Source of the DNA: Cristatella mucedo
Lineage: Eukaryota > Bryozoa > Phylactolaemata > Cristatellidae
Length of the DNA: 64,000 nucleotides
NCBI GenBank assembly: GCA_009760855.2
Contig: WPIO01000082.1
Span: forward strand, 1,693,501 to 1,757,500
Reading direction: 5' to 3'
Shown piece after piece: positions 1 through 30,835 of this stretch. The notes beneath the pieces were generated by a model that saw only the letters and a program-made list of their open reading frames with translations, did no database searches and was not told the DNA's origin. Position 1 is the first letter of the stretch. Every line of letters begins with the position of its first letter. The position numbers were made by a program, and so were the translations under genes.

Positions 1-711
1 TTAAAGCCCGATCTAGCAGCGATATTTAAAACCTAATGCTGAGTTCTGGTGTGTTCTTATTGGTGGCCCTCTCTAAAATAATGTTAGCAGTACTTAATCC
101 GAAGCAACAGAGAATGCTGCAATGCCATTTACTTGATTCACCTCTGACCATTCGAAACCTTGTCTGGGCGAAAATTATTTGAATGGTGCGGCTTACTTTA
201 TTTACTTAATTAACTTGCTTAATTTATTTGCCAGCGGAAAGCTTGCCACACCGTGGGCTGACCGAGAGGGGTCTTCGTGTCTGCTGCTGTCTGCTAGTTT
301 GAAATGTGGCTTTTCGAGTCATGCCTGTCACACTGTGCAGTGCCGGATTGACGCTGTGTGTAAAGAGAACGATTCGAAGTTGTACTTGATAAATTAGGAA
401 CTCGGCACATGACTTGGCAGTAAATACTATGCTCACACGTACCACGAGCCATATTCTAAGAGCCGTGCTATTGTGCTCTCTTTACCTGCCGGTGGCTGGG
501 GCTGAATTGTTCCTCCTTCTTCTCCTTCTCCTCCTTCTTCTCCTGCTCCTTCTCCTCCTCCTGCTCCTGCTTCTCCTGCTCCTGCTCCTGCTCCTCCTGC
601 TTCTCCTCCTCCTGCTCCTCCTGCTCCTGGTCCTCCTCTTCTTCCTCCTCCGGCGGTGCTGTCTTCTTTGTTGGGCCTCTCGCTCAGTCTGCAAGCCGCT
701 TGACTCTGTAG
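1..711 (+). other. Intron of the ABCA gene (5' end outside window)
   Basis: No exon is recognisable here. The Walker A exon of NBD1, which must precede the first exon in the window, is not found, so the gene enters from upstream. The distal part is a long pyrimidine-rich tract (about 505-648) that ends 60 bp before the acceptor AG at 710-711. Confidence 0.7.
505..648. repeat. Imperfect (CTC/CTG/CTT)n pyrimidine-rich tract
   Basis: About 145 bp made of ctc, ctt and ctg triplets. Read forward it gives a meaningless poly-Leu frame, and in reverse poly-Arg or poly-Gly/Glu frames. It is intronic, just upstream of the first ABCA exon in the window. Confidence 0.85.
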
Positions 712-18197
<17,486 letters not shown>

Positions 18198-19140
18198 GAA
18201 CTAAAGTCTGGCAGATTAGTGGGCCAGCAAGGCACGACTGGTAGAAGCAAATCATTGAAAGCTTCCCGGGGAGAGGGAGAGTAACGTATGATAGTAGCAA
18301 TGGTTTCAGTCATTAAAACAAACATTCCATTTGGCCACTGTCGCAGGAATAAGCCGACGTTACTAAGGCTCAATCGCCGTCCGATCAACCAACAAAGTGA
18401 TGCTCACATCTGGATGAACCGACAAATAGCAGAGTGCAGCTCAAGTGTAACACCTTATTTTATTGCACGTGGCCTTTCTGTCACCTGCCGTGAGGCTACT
18501 TTCGTGCTCCATGAAACCTGGCAATTGTGCGTCGACGTTCTCGAAACCACCAATACTAGAATTGTTGCTTTTTTATGTTCCTTATTGATTCTTTAAGAAT
18601 TCTTGCAATGCAAGGCTGCTGTAGTTTGCATTGCAAAATGAGCAAAATTAAAATGGTGACAGTCTGTGAACTAGAATTCGCCTCTTGCTGATGCTGCACG
18701 TGTGAACGTAACAGAACGAGGGAGCATCCACTTACACGTGGGCTGCTTTCCGGCTGTCTGCATATCCTGGTAGTGCAAACGTGTAGTAATTAAGCCAATA
18801 ATAATAATATATATAACAATAATAATGCCAAGGATTGAGTGAAGAAAGGCTTTAACTTAAGGGAGCGTGAGCCATGCTGATTCCACCGACGGCAGGTACG
18901 GCAACCCGCTCTGGTCACCGAAGAGCAGAACCCAAGTTTTCTTGGCACTTTCTGGCAATTAACCATTTCATGGCTGCAGTATGTCAGCACGGGGCTTCAG
19001 AGACCTCAAGAGTTTCGTGAATTAGACCTACGAGCAAATTCCTTGTGGGCGAGCAAGCATTGCTAAGAGTACCAATCGGACGCCTGGTCTTACCCAGCTT
19101 GAGAATGAGCTTTTTCGATTTGTGCGTCTCGAAGAGCTGC
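18198..19140 (+). other. 3' flank of the ABCA gene
   Basis: Presumed 3' UTR and flank. The only near-canonical polyadenylation hexamer noticed is ATTAAA at 18647-18652, about 450 bp after the stop. No further coding signal is seen. Confidence 0.4.
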
Positions 19141-19154
19141 CAGCTCTACAGCTA

Positions 19155-19241
19155 CATATATACATACATACATACATATGTATGTATATACACACACATA
19201 TATAAATATATATATGTGTGTATATTTGTGTGAGTATACAT

Positions 19242-19275
<34 letters not shown>
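19155..19275. repeat. TA/CATA/CACA microsatellite cluster
   Basis: Alternating tacata, atatat and acacac blocks. Confidence 0.95.
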
Positions 19276-19324
19276 GCATACGCAGCTCTACAGGATAGGT
19301 TACTTACTATTCTATTGCGTATCA

Positions 19325-19412
19325 CTTTGCAGCAAATGTAAAGCGCCTAGAAAGAGATTAAGTTTTCTGAGGGCGCTTTATCAAGTGCAATATTATTATA
19401 ATTATTATTATA
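19325..19412 (+). repeat. L2-type LINE 3' tail
   Basis: Reads gcagcaaatgtaaagcgcct, agaaagagattaagttttct, gagggcgctttatcaagtgc, then an ATT-rich end. TAAAGCGCC and GGCGCTTTA form a perfect 9-bp stem. It is severely 5' truncated. Confidence 0.85.
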
Positions 19413-19615
19413 ATGGACATATTCTTAGTTCGGGCCTGCCGTAAGTATGTGAGTAGATGGAGGCATTGGAATGCAAGAAATGCTGCTGACCTGTCGGATG
19501 ATGTATTGTACCATGGAATATATTAAGCAGTGGTGTGAATTAATTATATATATATATATCGGTATATGCCTACTTCGAATTCTTATATGTATAATTATAT
19601 TGTAATGCACATACA

Positions 19616-19686
<71 letters not shown>

Positions 19687-19687
19687 C
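19616..19687. repeat. (TA)n microsatellite
   Basis: About 35 TA units with one CATA interruption. Confidence 0.97.
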
Positions 19688-19689
19688 CT

Positions 19690-20365
19690 CTAGGTATGGG
19701 CAAAGCATTCAAGTATATGTACAAGGTACCGATAGAAGCATCAGCTTGAGAAGGGGATGAATAGGAATTCGTGAGAGGCTGAGCTTGATGTGTCAGAACG
19801 TGCTCATCGCCGAATCAATAATCTGTACTTGACACTATTAGTCTTGTTAAAGCGTTTTGTTGGCCTGTGAGTGTCTGCCTCGACTAATTCGCAAATTCGC
19901 TTAACACATCTGGCAGGCTATGGAAACTTCGGCTTTGCAATGGAGCTCATTATTTCCGAGTAGCGCGTATGCTACGATGTTTGGAGGCAACTAAAACATG
20001 GAAAGATGGAGACAAGGGAAAACCTATCATAGTGAAAGGGCAACACGAAAGTACTACCTAGTGAGCAGATTTACACGAAAAGTGCTACTACGACACTTAA
20101 AACGACAACAGTGGTCTAACTGACAGAATTGACTGCTCTGCACATATTACTTTGGCAAGCTGTACTAATCAACGGTAGCCTAGCACAAATGTTTGCTTTT
20201 AAAAAGCAAAATTGAAGCATCTGATGCGGGCTAGTGGTCGCGCCCACGGCGCCTTGGCTGACCGGCACCCGGATTCGTGGACTGATGAAATCAAAGGTTG
20301 CTTCTTTCAACAGAGCATACGTGAGGCTGCGCACTAATGACGCGTTCCAGTGTGGCTGCCTTCAG
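19690..20365. other. Unassigned intergenic stretch
   Basis: No coding, RNA or repeat signature recognised. The ORFs present are short and without family motifs. Confidence 0.6.
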
Positions 20366-20368
20366 ACG

Positions 20369-20408
20369 ATAATAATAATAATAATAATAATGCACTTGAT
20401 AAAGCGAA
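20369..20408 (-). repeat. L2 3' terminus with (AAT)n
   Basis: (ATA)7 followed by atgcacttgataaagcg, the last bases of the LINE tail in reverse orientation. Only about 20 bp of LINE remain, an extreme 5' truncation. Confidence 0.65.
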
Positions 20409-21460
20409 ACTCGGTGTGGAGAAGTCGTTGTACGAGCTGTTGCAGAGCAGCTCAAACAAAAACGCCATTGCTCTCGGAGTGCTAACCAACTTAATATTAG
20501 CAACGCCGGCATTCCGAGCATGACGAACCAAGGGTTGTAGAAAACAAATGGTCACCTGGATGGAATACCGCCCCCCAACTCGGGCAAATGTGTACAGGCT
20601 ACCTGGCGTCAACAGCATCGACATGTGAGAAATAAATGCAATAGTTTGTGAACAAACAAATGGTTGTACCGAAATATTGCTACCTTAATCCTTGAAGAAG
20701 CCGTTTGTACGAGTCCACTCGCGTGGTCAGAGCAACTGGAAGCCGGGCAAGTGGCGAAAAAGATAGGAAAGGTGTAGATTAATCAGTGCTCTTCCAAATG
20801 CCTACGTACGCGGGCGCAGGCAGAACACCGAAGCTGGTTCGCAGGAACGTATATTGTCGCGTGGGCCTGCAGCGCTCCGTTTCCTTCTCACCCACTCCTT
20901 CCCAGCCATAACTCATCCCGTGAGTTGGCGGAAGGACAAAGCCGGCCTGTGGATAAACCACAGTCGCCAGACCACAGCTGGGCACCGGCCTGTCCTTAGG
21001 CCACAGCCACCAGCTGTTAGACCCTGGGATGGTTTAGGGCACTACCAGTCTGCCTGCACTGGCAGTGTGCCGGCAAGCCCAGTGTCTATGATCGAATCGT
21101 GCATACATAGAAACACAAACCACAAAAGGTAAGGAGAAAATCCCGCGAAGCGGCAGGCCACTGATGGTCGTCCAGTCAGCAGCAGCAGACCGAGGCTACG
21201 AGCAGTGTTGGTCCGATTGGATGCATTACTTCTCAGTTTCCGTAGAGCCGCGTCTTACTAGCGTAAGACATTTTATTATTAAATACTGAATTGCAACTTG
21301 TATGCAACGATCATAAATGTTCGCGCATGCAAAGTAGCTTATCCGGTAAGTAATAGAGCAGAACCGGAGAAACCGGTGGCATGGTGCAGAAACTACTCGG
21401 CAAGCACGGTGGCTGGCTTAAACTCAAGACGACGGCTGCTCATGTGCACTTACTTACGCA
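20409..21460. other. Unassigned intergenic stretch
   Basis: No recognisable gene or repeat. Around 20930-21005 there is a weak inverted arrangement of ccggcctgt and accacag words. Confidence 0.55.
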
Positions 21461-21463
21461 CAT

Positions 21464-21581
21464 AATATATATATATATATATATTGCATATTATATTATA
21501 TATATATATATGTATATGTATATATATTATATATATATATTATATATTATATATTATATATATTATATTATATATATGCAT
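21464..21581. repeat. (TA)n-rich microsatellite
   Basis: TA runs broken by ATTATA and GTATA words. Confidence 0.95.
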
Positions 21582-21610
21582 GGATTAAAGTATTATTTGT
21601 TTAAATCTGA

Positions 21611-21732
21611 CGTGGCCCGGTGGATGATGCTCGCCTTTTAACGACCAGGGTCGTGGGCTCAAGCATATGTAAAATGCTCTGATAGACATTCAGTTCTCTT
21701 ATGATGCTTTACAACTGAATTACATTACTATT
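21611..21732 (+). repeat. SINE family A copy, diverged
   Basis: A head with gtggcccggtggatgatgct, a B-box-like gggctcaagc, then the tail catatgtaaaatgctctgat, agacattcagttctcttatg, atgctttaca. Confidence 0.75.
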
Positions 21733-22234
21733 TATGTAAACCACTCCGTTGAAGCGCTGACATCCTACGTAAGGTGCACTAGAACAGTACTTAAGATTAA
21801 TTATTAAGCTTTCTGATTTATAAGAGTGAGGAACCGGATGTCATAGTCAATGCTTAAAGGAAATGACAAAGCTTAGCGTAAGGAATACTTGAGTATGTAC
21901 GTAGGTTCGGCGTCGAACGAGCGAATGATACTTTGCCGCCATGGCTGCTACTGTACCCGTGTAGCCCTATGTGGCTATCGATTAGACTGCTCTGCACTAA
22001 TGATATGGGCTTGTTATATCTAGGGAGGCAGCTGCCTCTTGCAAGCCCGCTCTGGACTCTGCCACAGACCAGCCATTGTCTTGCGGCAGTTCGTTCGAGC
22101 TCACCCATTCCTCCAAAATCCGGAGCGAGCACCGCCGTTCGTAAAGCTTCGTCGGCCGGATTCGCCGACATCGTAGGAAGTATACTTTAGTCCAGGTTCG
22201 GCGTTTCGTCGGCACATCAATAGGTGTGAGGAGA

Positions 22235-22474
<240 letters not shown>

Positions 22475-22475
<1 letters not shown>

Positions 22476-24105
22476 TCAAATCCATATTCAGGTTTGTCGA
22501 GGTTCGGGCCCTCAAAATTCGACAGAGGGTATGAAAGGTCTGAGCTTATCTGCCTCGGGGTCCGCGACAGACGCGCCCTCACGCTGAGCCGACAGACAGA
22601 GCTGGCCGTGAGTGTCTAAGGTCCAGTGCGCTTGCTTTCCTCGCGATCTACAGCCTCGAAAAATCCCCAACCTCATTTAATAAGACTCCACTACGTTTTT
22701 AACCGGCTTGATTCTCGTATAGGAAATTATTATTGCCCAAAATGCAGGTGCAAGGCATAAAGACCGCATAGATTATATGGGCTGTGCTTACGCGAAGTAC
22801 CAAATGGCGGTACCTCCTATTGTATAAGTGGGTATAACCGGCTGGTGCTAAATCCCGCGTAGTGATTGCTTGGCTAGTAGTTACTAACTCCAGCCAGTCA
22901 CGTGCATCCGTCGGAATTTCGGATATTATACACGTACACATGTAACGCCACCCGCCAAAATAGAGCTCGAGCACGTGTCGCCAGCACCGCGTTTCCTGTT
23001 TAGAAACTCTGCACGTGTAGCACCCAATTTACAGCACGTGACGGAATCGCCGAACCGTATAAGGCTAGACCGCAGAGCTGCAGCGATTGCATCGCGGATA
23101 TGCCCTGCTGCATGTGCTAAGCCGGACCCCGCGCGCGTTTGTGCATGTAGGACTGGAGGCAGGAAGATTTATACGGACGTACTCGTTGAGACCGGCGTGC
23201 TTATCGGGCTGCATTTGCAACCGCACAGAAGGGCCGCACTCTTCATAGACGCCGAGGTTAAGTTTCGCAGGCGACCGCGACCGCTATTCTGCTCGGTCCC
23301 AGACTCATTGTTCGCTCGTGCCGCTGCTTGTGCCCCGGCGACCGTGAAAGGCCAACGTTTACCTTGAATACGAGCCTGCGGCTGTGCACACACACGTGCC
23401 CTGAACGTGCGCAACTATCGAGCGCCAACCTTTGTCTAGAAGGCGTATTGGCGTTCTGAAATATTTCTTCATATTTGCACTCGTCATTCGGCGAGGTTGA
23501 CGAGACGACGACACGCGACGTCGACAGTTAGGGGAGCGTAAAGATGCTGCCCGAGTGGGCAGAGCCTGCAACTGAAGGCTGCAGGTCTAGGGTGACGAGT
23601 ACCTGCAGCTATTGTATCGCTAAGCAATTATTGGCTCCCGATCGGCGGCTCGAGCGTCGCTTTGGTCCGTTCGAGCTCAATAAAAGCGGCGGCGGCCGCC
23701 TAGCTTGCTCAGATTCTGGGGAGAGGAAGTACGTTCCTTCACTCTTATTACGGACGCGAAGTAAAAACGGCTTTTAAACTCAAACCCCTCTCTCTCTCTC
23801 CACGAACACAGCGCCGTAGCAGTGCATGACTTTTCAGACAGACGTCTGGCAAACGCTGGTGGCGCTGGCGTCTTGAAAGCAGAGCTATCGACGAGTCGTC
23901 TTTGCTTCCGCCGGTGCACTCAGTTATGCCGCCGGCAACGGAGTGCGGCATCAGTCGAGAGCCGACCCCCCCTCCCTGTGCCATACGGTAGAGTGACTCG
24001 CCAATGTGAACCTGTCTATTTTATAACTACAGATAGGCGCAGTGGTAGCAGCACCAGTCTTAGCTTACCGTTCACTTCGAAGCCCAAAGTGCCACTCGCC
24101 GATTA
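22475..24105. other. Unassigned, locally GC-rich stretch
   Basis: Patches at 23050-23350 and 23640-23710 are GC-rich. The forward ORF at 22975-23367 (130 aa) contains no motif I recognise and lacks good splice or start context, so it is not called a gene. Confidence 0.5.
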
Positions 24106-24109
24106 GGGC

Positions 24110-24330
24110 GTAATAATAATAATTAAACTGAGCCGTTTGTATCACGCCCACAGAGAACAAAGTCTAGCAAGTGGCAACGTACAGATGCTGCACAGGGAGC
24201 GTGTCAAATGGTTAGCGATAGAATGCAGTGTCAGCACGCATGAGCACTCAGAAAAAGACAAATCCCAAGGACCCAGCAAATTGTGTGAGGAACATGTGTG
24301 TGCGTTTTTGCTTCCTTTTAAGCGCAAGCG
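24110..24330 (-). repeat. L2-type LINE 3' UTR remnant
   Basis: Carries cagtgtcagcacgcatgagc next to acaaatcccaaggaccc. The same block occurs in reverse L2 ends at 32210-32255 and 15950-16000. It is preceded by (AAT)n. Confidence 0.65.
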
Positions 24331-24829
24331 TCTACAAATACCAAAAAAATCAATCCGACAATAAAAAAAAGGATTGGAAGTTGAGACGACTTCCACAAAA
24401 AATGATTATGCAACCAATCTCCAACCCCAAAGTAAACCGAAAGCAACATATCTGCGAATCATAAACTTACCCAACTTTGCATCATATGCGACCTGGATCC
24501 AACTTTTCGAATCTTGGTTCATTAAGGTATATTTTTACTGCTTGTTGAGATGCATGCTTGTGACTTTTAAACAACTTCATCTGCGGCGTGGCCCTATACT
24601 TTGTAAATTCCGTAACTCGGCTAATATGAAACGGATCAACGGGAAATTTTAAGTATGAGATAAGCTCTAATTTTATCACTGACAATTAGTTTATGATTTC
24701 AGTAGGATACGTTTTGCTTTACATGTCATCAAACATCCTAGAGCTTAATTTGACGAAAGAGAAGACTATAAATTCTGATGAAAATCGCACCAAGCACAGA
24801 TCTCTGGAGTGCTCTGTAGTTTAGAGGCT

Positions 24830-25012
24830 TCGCGGATGATTACTGCCTGCTGGCATGAACCCTGTGAAGTATCTCACTGAAATAGGACCTAAACCATTGC
24901 AGCTCAGTACCAGTGGTACACAGGCAATTTGGCGGCGCTCAAGAAGGACGTGGTGACAATAGTATCAAATTATACCAAAAGTTCAAGCAAAACTAGCTGA
25001 AGGATTCTACTT
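24830..25012 (-). repeat. L2-type LINE reverse transcriptase fragment, degenerate
   Basis: The reverse translation gives QLVLLELLV, FDTI, FLSAAKLP, VLFQ. These are spaced as in LLVLLDLLAAFDTIDHKVLL of the better copy at 36707-37306. It contains stops. Confidence 0.7.
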
Positions 25013-25284
25013 AAGTCTACATGTATGAATTGGGAATTTTTACCATCTAAATGTAGATTACAATATAGACGATGCCAAATAGGTATACTTCTGGAACTAC
25101 TATTGATCTCGGGACTGTAATAACCTTGCTGTAGTAGCTACAAACGTTTAACTGTTTCCTTTAATTAAGGCAGTCCGTGGCTATTATAAAAAGGAAATCT
25201 GACATAATTAGCTATGTTATTTGTCAATATTTGGCATTGCCACCTTATTAGGCTCAAAGATAAATTTCTATCGAGAGTTTTAGA

Positions 25285-25618
25285 CTCATTTACAGCTGTC
25301 GCAGTAGCTGTCTTGTCTACATCTATATCACCGACTGCCGTCACAGCAACAAGCTGGGCTTCAATCCATCTTCTGAGCCTTTGGCTTGTCAGACATTCAG
25401 GTCATTGGCAGTTTACTTGGCATGAAACAGGCAAGCGCCTTTTGATTCAGCCTCATCTCTTCCTTTATGGGCTTATGCATGCTGACATTGCCCCTGCTAC
25501 TACTAACAATATCTAGCATGTCACATTTAACAATGTTATGTTTGAGGACATTGGGAATGTTACCACTAATCATTTGGTCATGCTTTCTTATCAGCATCTT
25601 TAAAGTTCCTAGAAAGAT
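25285..25618 (+). repeat. Relict L2-type LINE 3' UTR
   Basis: Shows gcttatgcatgctgacattg, ctactaacaatatc, atgttaccactaatcatttg and a damaged tail aaagttcctagaaagatata, in the same order as at 26400-26660. Confidence 0.6.
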
Positions 25619-25619
25619 A

Positions 25620-25807
25620 TACAGTCAACTCCGCTTATTAGAGCACGCTCGAGCCGGCAAATGGCTCTTCTTATAGGCGGAGTATTCCCATAGGCAGAGT
25701 GAAACTATAGTTAGAGTAAATCTTGGAAGTGGACGTAGCACTCCTATTTCTGATATTTTTATACTCGGAGTCGACTTATAGTTCACTGAAGGTGCTATGT
25801 AACTGTA
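25620..25807. mobile_element. Possible pogo-like MITE remnant
   Basis: The left end reads TACAGTCAACTCCGCTTATT, resembling the CAGTC ends of pogo-type elements. The right end is only ...AACTGTA, so inverted-repeat support is weak. Confidence 0.3.
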
Positions 25808-26279
25808 TTATTATTGTTATTATTATTATTATTTCAATAGGTACTTGAACTAATCTCACGATGAAAGCATCACCAGTGCACACAATAAAAGAAAGAGCGA
25901 ACCACGATGCATCGTTTCAGAAGCGATTGAAACCGAAAATTATCAGACTCCCCCCCCCCCGGCATCGTCTACCCAATCAAGTCGTGGACGCTTTACATAA
26001 AGTTAGTCTGTATGGTATGATGGAAAGCATCTGCGAGATCTCATAGCTGAGAATGCCATCCGCTGACAGACTCTAGAAATTCATTGAAAATAATGTCGCC
26101 ATGAATCGTAGCAGCGAGTCAGTTTGCTTTTTGTGACCCACCGATTCAACAATCACAACATAGCCTGTCGATGTACGAAGTATTCATACGCCTCGAAATA
26201 AATGCTTGGATGATGCTTGGCGATTAAACTTGCAACAGGGACAGTATAAGTTTTGAAATGAAACTGATCGCTGGGACAT

Positions 26280-26706
26280 GCCCTACTTTATAGGTCCACC
26301 GGACGACCTTTGGCCATTGACTGACATCACAGTGTCCTCTGACTTGGCGACATTTGGAGGTAAGCTGAAAGCGAACCTGTTGATTGCAGCATTTGGTGGA
26401 TCCTTGCGATTGGTCCTTTGTGTGCTCGTGCATGCTGACAGTGTGCATGCTACCAATAAGCATATTATACGTTTTGACCTGTGCATTTCACCTCTAAGCA
26501 TGCCATGCTTTTTGAAATTGTGCATGTTATCACTGACCATTTGCATGTTGACACTGTGCATGTTATCTCTAACCATATTATTCTTGTTGACAATGCATAT
26601 TACTACTAACCATCGCCTCTGTTACAGCATATGTAAAGTGCCTAGAAAGAGATTAAGTTCTCTTAGGGCACCATATAAATGTATTATCATTATTATCATT
26701 ATTTAC
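26280..26706 (+). repeat. L2-type LINE 3' end
   Basis: 3' UTR with gtgctcgtgcatgctgacag, tgtgcatgttatctctaacc and cagcatatgtaaagtgccta, gaaagagattaagttctctt, agggcaccatataaatg, then an ATT-rich end. It begins with the end of the ORF region (ctgacttggcgacatttgga). Confidence 0.85.
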
Positions 26707-26829
26707 ATCTCTCTGAAGAGTCCAAGATTTGACGTGGACGAATTTTCCGCAATGCACGTGACGCCTAGGCAAGACAACAGGCGCCCAAGAAGGCATTGAT
26801 AGTCAATAGAAAAAAAGCTGCAGAGAGAC

Positions 26830-27560
26830 TCTAAGGCAAAATTCTGAGAATATTGTTATAAACTAGCACCAGTGCTGGCACTATGGAGAAATTTGCTCTA
26901 CAACCTAACTGAAACTTGATTGGTGGTTTAAAAGTTCTGATAGAAGACTTGAACTGTTTTGAGACTATTTACTCCAGTGTCTTAGATAAGAAGCGGCAAT
27001 AGGGACACTGAGGGCGGAAGTCGATATAATTCTCCTGCTCTAGTCCCGAAGCCCCGATAAGTAGCCAGGCGAAGGCCTCTTTAAAAGATGCTTTGGCAGA
27101 GAACCCGAGGCTATAGACCAATTTACTATGTTGGCGACATTGGGCGACAGGAAAACTGGGCATTTCAGAAGGAGCGTAGTGGTTATGGTCTGGAGGGCTA
27201 CTAGTTTTCTTGGACTGAAAAATAAACTTTTGAGATATGGTTAGAAGGAGCTGGTGTGAAAGTGGACATTGAAGCAGAGTGAGAAAGGGAAGTTGACGAT
27301 TCCAGGGAGGATGTCACCGTCGGAATGGATTCTCTGATTGGGTCAACTTTGCGCTCACAGAAGCTAGAAAAGTGATTGGCTAAATCACCACGAGCATTGC
27401 TACGTATGGTGCAGACTTAGGTGTGGCAAAAGAGGTGGCGATGGTCGACATCAGCATTTTTTAACTGAGCGTCTATCATGGCGCCAAGCTCTTTAAAAAA
27501 CTAGGCTTGACTTTGGCCACGATGGTATAGTATCACTACAATATCCTCATGAGCCATCTG
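26830..27560 (-). repeat. L2-type LINE: linker and N-terminal reverse transcriptase, old copy
   Basis: Reverse translation in shifting frames gives GDLANHFSSFCERKVDPIRE, then SGSLP and ASFKEAFAWLL, FRPQCPYCRFLSKTLE, and FQLGCRANFS. This order (linker with FSSF..K, NYRPVS-like block, F..GFR..HST-like block) is that of CR1/L2 ORF2. Stops and frameshifts are frequent. Confidence 0.75.
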
Positions 27561-29960
27561 GTATCAAGTCAGTCATGATCTCGCATATGGTTGTCAAGCC
27601 AACACTCAGTATTCTTAGCTTGTAGCAACCACTGGCTCCCCAATCGCTTGCCAGCTGCAAGGCGAATCCCACGAGGTCAGACATGCCCGAAATCACGTCC
27701 GTCTTGTTGTGGCAGCATACAGAGGACACTTCTTACCCGCCGCTTGGGCTAAGCGGATGGCATCTTTCTCTGCCTGCCGTTCTGCCTGATCTCTGACCTC
27801 TTCTCTTTGTCTATCTCCCTCTCTACTACTGTTGCGAATAAATAGTCACGCCCTGACTACGTACCCTGACTACTCGTGGTTAACATCAATCGATGATCAC
27901 ACTCAACAAAAATCCAGTTCAAAATCTGCGGTAAACCGCAGGCTATCTTGGCAAGGGCGCAAATTGTGCCTAGTCAGAGGAGCAAACTTGTCCCGACCAT
28001 CGGCGAGCGTCCTGTTTTACTAATCCACCAGTGAGGGCAGATCGTATACGGAGAATTGGGCAAAAGCAGCAAGGAAGATGGCAAAACTGTTGGAAACCGC
28101 TTCAACATCAAGGTTCCTAAGGTGTCGAGAATTGCGTGCAAATAGTAATACTGAACGGAATACACCACACTGCCTATGGATAGAGACTCTCCTTTTTCCA
28201 AAAATATTCTCTTAGCGCCCCCGCCTCGTTGGCCCTTGTTGACCCCTCGGTGTTCATTTCCAGCTCGCTACCCCGCTTTCAGGGCGAGGATACCAGGCTT
28301 ACGAAAGCGGTTTCAGAGGCCATTTAGGCCATCAGGTCTTTGACGCGACGATAAAAGATAAAAGGTAATCCATAGAGGATCTACGATGCTTTCGTCGATG
28401 AGGCTTAAAAAGATTCCGGTATGGCATTTGCTCAGCGTGGACGTTCAGCGTCGGCTTCCAAAAGAAATGTCCTTTTGTTTAATATTTATTTTTATTTATT
28501 TTATATCCTTTCATTTAAGGAGGCAGTCGATCGTAATTTTTTCAATTTTTTTAGATATAGTCCATTTTCCGCGGGTATTAAAAGGCCTGCCGAGCGGCGG
28601 CGTGCCTTCAGTTCGCAACTTGGCCCCTTCGAATTAACGTCGCTTTCCTCAGAGACGGCTGAGCTTACAAGGGTTTCCAGTGGCGCGCCTTCTGCGACGA
28701 GCTTCGGGCTATCAAAAAAGTAAGAAATAAGAAAAATTGGACTGTGCGAAGCTTGTAACTGATCTCCATAGAAAGGCTCGAGATAGCTTTATGAGTGATA
28801 GTAAACCTGGCGTCTAGCTAGCCCTCGGGGCGAAGCTGAAGGTCAAAAACTGCAATTACGGTCTTCTTTTAGACAGCGTTTGAAAAGCTTATGGAAATCG
28901 GCGCTCTTTTGGTTTGTTCATTCAGATTGTCAAAAAATGGCTCGAATGCATGTCATAAAAGGGCTGTGGATAGCCAATCTCAATGAACTGGAGGAATTTT
29001 ATGGACGAGAGGCTCACAAGACCTTTCGGGGACGCGAAGCTTCATGGTCTGTCTTAAAGTGAGCCACCAGACAGGATAGAAAATCCCGTGCCGCACCCCT
29101 TCATAGTTTTAGTTTCTATTTACTCGGTTGGGGCTGAAATTACATATAAAAAATTGCTAGAAAATTCAATTTAAAGATCAGCTCTGCAGACTACTATGCC
29201 GAGGCCGCTTGAGTAATAACCGTAGAGACAATGTTAACATTCAGCCAGGTCGTTTCCGGTTGCTCAGGCATAGAGCTGGGGTGAGGTCTGGCGAACAAGA
29301 TCTATCGAGCCTTTAGCCGTCCCTCGAAAGCGAGGCAGTCTCTCGCTGATGGCCAGCGTGCTTCCAATGAGAAGCTGCCGGGAGCTTAGCAAATAAAGTG
29401 ACTCGCTGAAAGTGTTTGCACAGCAGCTCCAGATGCTTGTTGGCGAGTTTCAGATTTGACGCGCTTCACCAGATGGAACGATCGCTCACGTCCAGGGCCT
29501 GTTCCCGGAGTAGCTTTCTTCTAGGGATTCTTGTTTCTGTAGTTGCTAGATAGGTAGCTATTGTAGACACGCTCGAGGCGGCGATGGCGGCGGCGCTCGA
29601 GCGGCCCGCCATTGGCTACGTGCTGCCTCGGGCTCTCAAATAGGGGCGTGAGTTTCTTTTAACGTGCAGGGCGAGCGTTTCGTGTTTGCAGAGAGCAGTG
29701 TTAAGGAGAGCAACGAAATGCTTTCCAAATTACTTAAAAGCTCGAGTAATAGCTGAAGTGAAAAGTTTAACACAGCAAGAAGAGCTCCGAAAAATAAGTT
29801 GTGGGGGGGCTAAAGAGCTTTTCCGAATAGATTTCGACGAGAAGTCCTTGAACATGTGTCACGCACCTCAAGTTCAAGGTTTAGCGACCCACCGCGGCCA
29901 GAGTCCTGGCTGTACCTGTATATCAGTCTGTGAGAACGGCTCCAGATGATCGTCAGGTCT
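27561..29960. other. Unassigned stretch
   Basis: No gene recognised. aataaatag at about 27837 resembles a polyadenylation signal of an LTR, but no LTR partner is seen. ORFs at 28421-28723 and 29686-29949 show no family motif. Confidence 0.5.
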
Positions 29961-29979
29961 CACGTTCGGCACGTAGCTC

Positions 29980-30283
<304 letters not shown>

Positions 30284-30619
30284 GTCTTCATCTTAGGGCG
30301 ACGATACCTAGTCAAGTTATCTCTTTCAGCACTCCGAATCCGAGTTATTAGTGTGCTAGTGGCTTTTAATTCCAAGTTGGTTCGGACAGCTTATCCCTAG
30401 GCTACGACCCAGGTAAGCTACAGGTCAGATCAGCGATACGGACAATAAATGTAACTTACGTACGCACTGCCCAGAGCTCTATCGCATACGTATAGCTGGC
30501 CGGTTCCAGATTGCAATTTCTACAGGGCTGTCAGTCTTAAATCCTGTCAGTAGAAATGTCTGTTAGTCTATTCAATATATGACCACTTGAGAAACGCGAG
30601 CAATGATAAACATAATAAC

Positions 30620-30835
30620 AAGAATAATAATAATGCATTTAATATAGCGCCCTCAGAGAGCTGAATCTCCTTCTAGGCACTTAACAGATCCTGCATACAG
30701 AGCATTACTGGATGATTAGTGGTAGCATCGGCGAGCAGCAGGCACACAGTGGTACATGGTACATGCAGGTACATGCAGGTACGTGCACACGAAGGACGAA
30801 TCACAAAGACCCACTGAAAGCTGTATCTCGAGCAT
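30620..30835 (-). repeat. L2-type LINE 3' end
   Basis: (AAT)n, atagcgccctcagagagctg, aatctccttctaggcactta, and further on cacacgaaggacgaatcaca, aagacccactgaaagctgt. A short tandem of gtacatgcag lies inside. Confidence 0.8.

Noticed and set aside
22975-23367. 130-codon forward ORF in GC-rich DNA
   Set aside because: No recognisable domain, no splice or start context. It is consistent with chance in GC-rich sequence.
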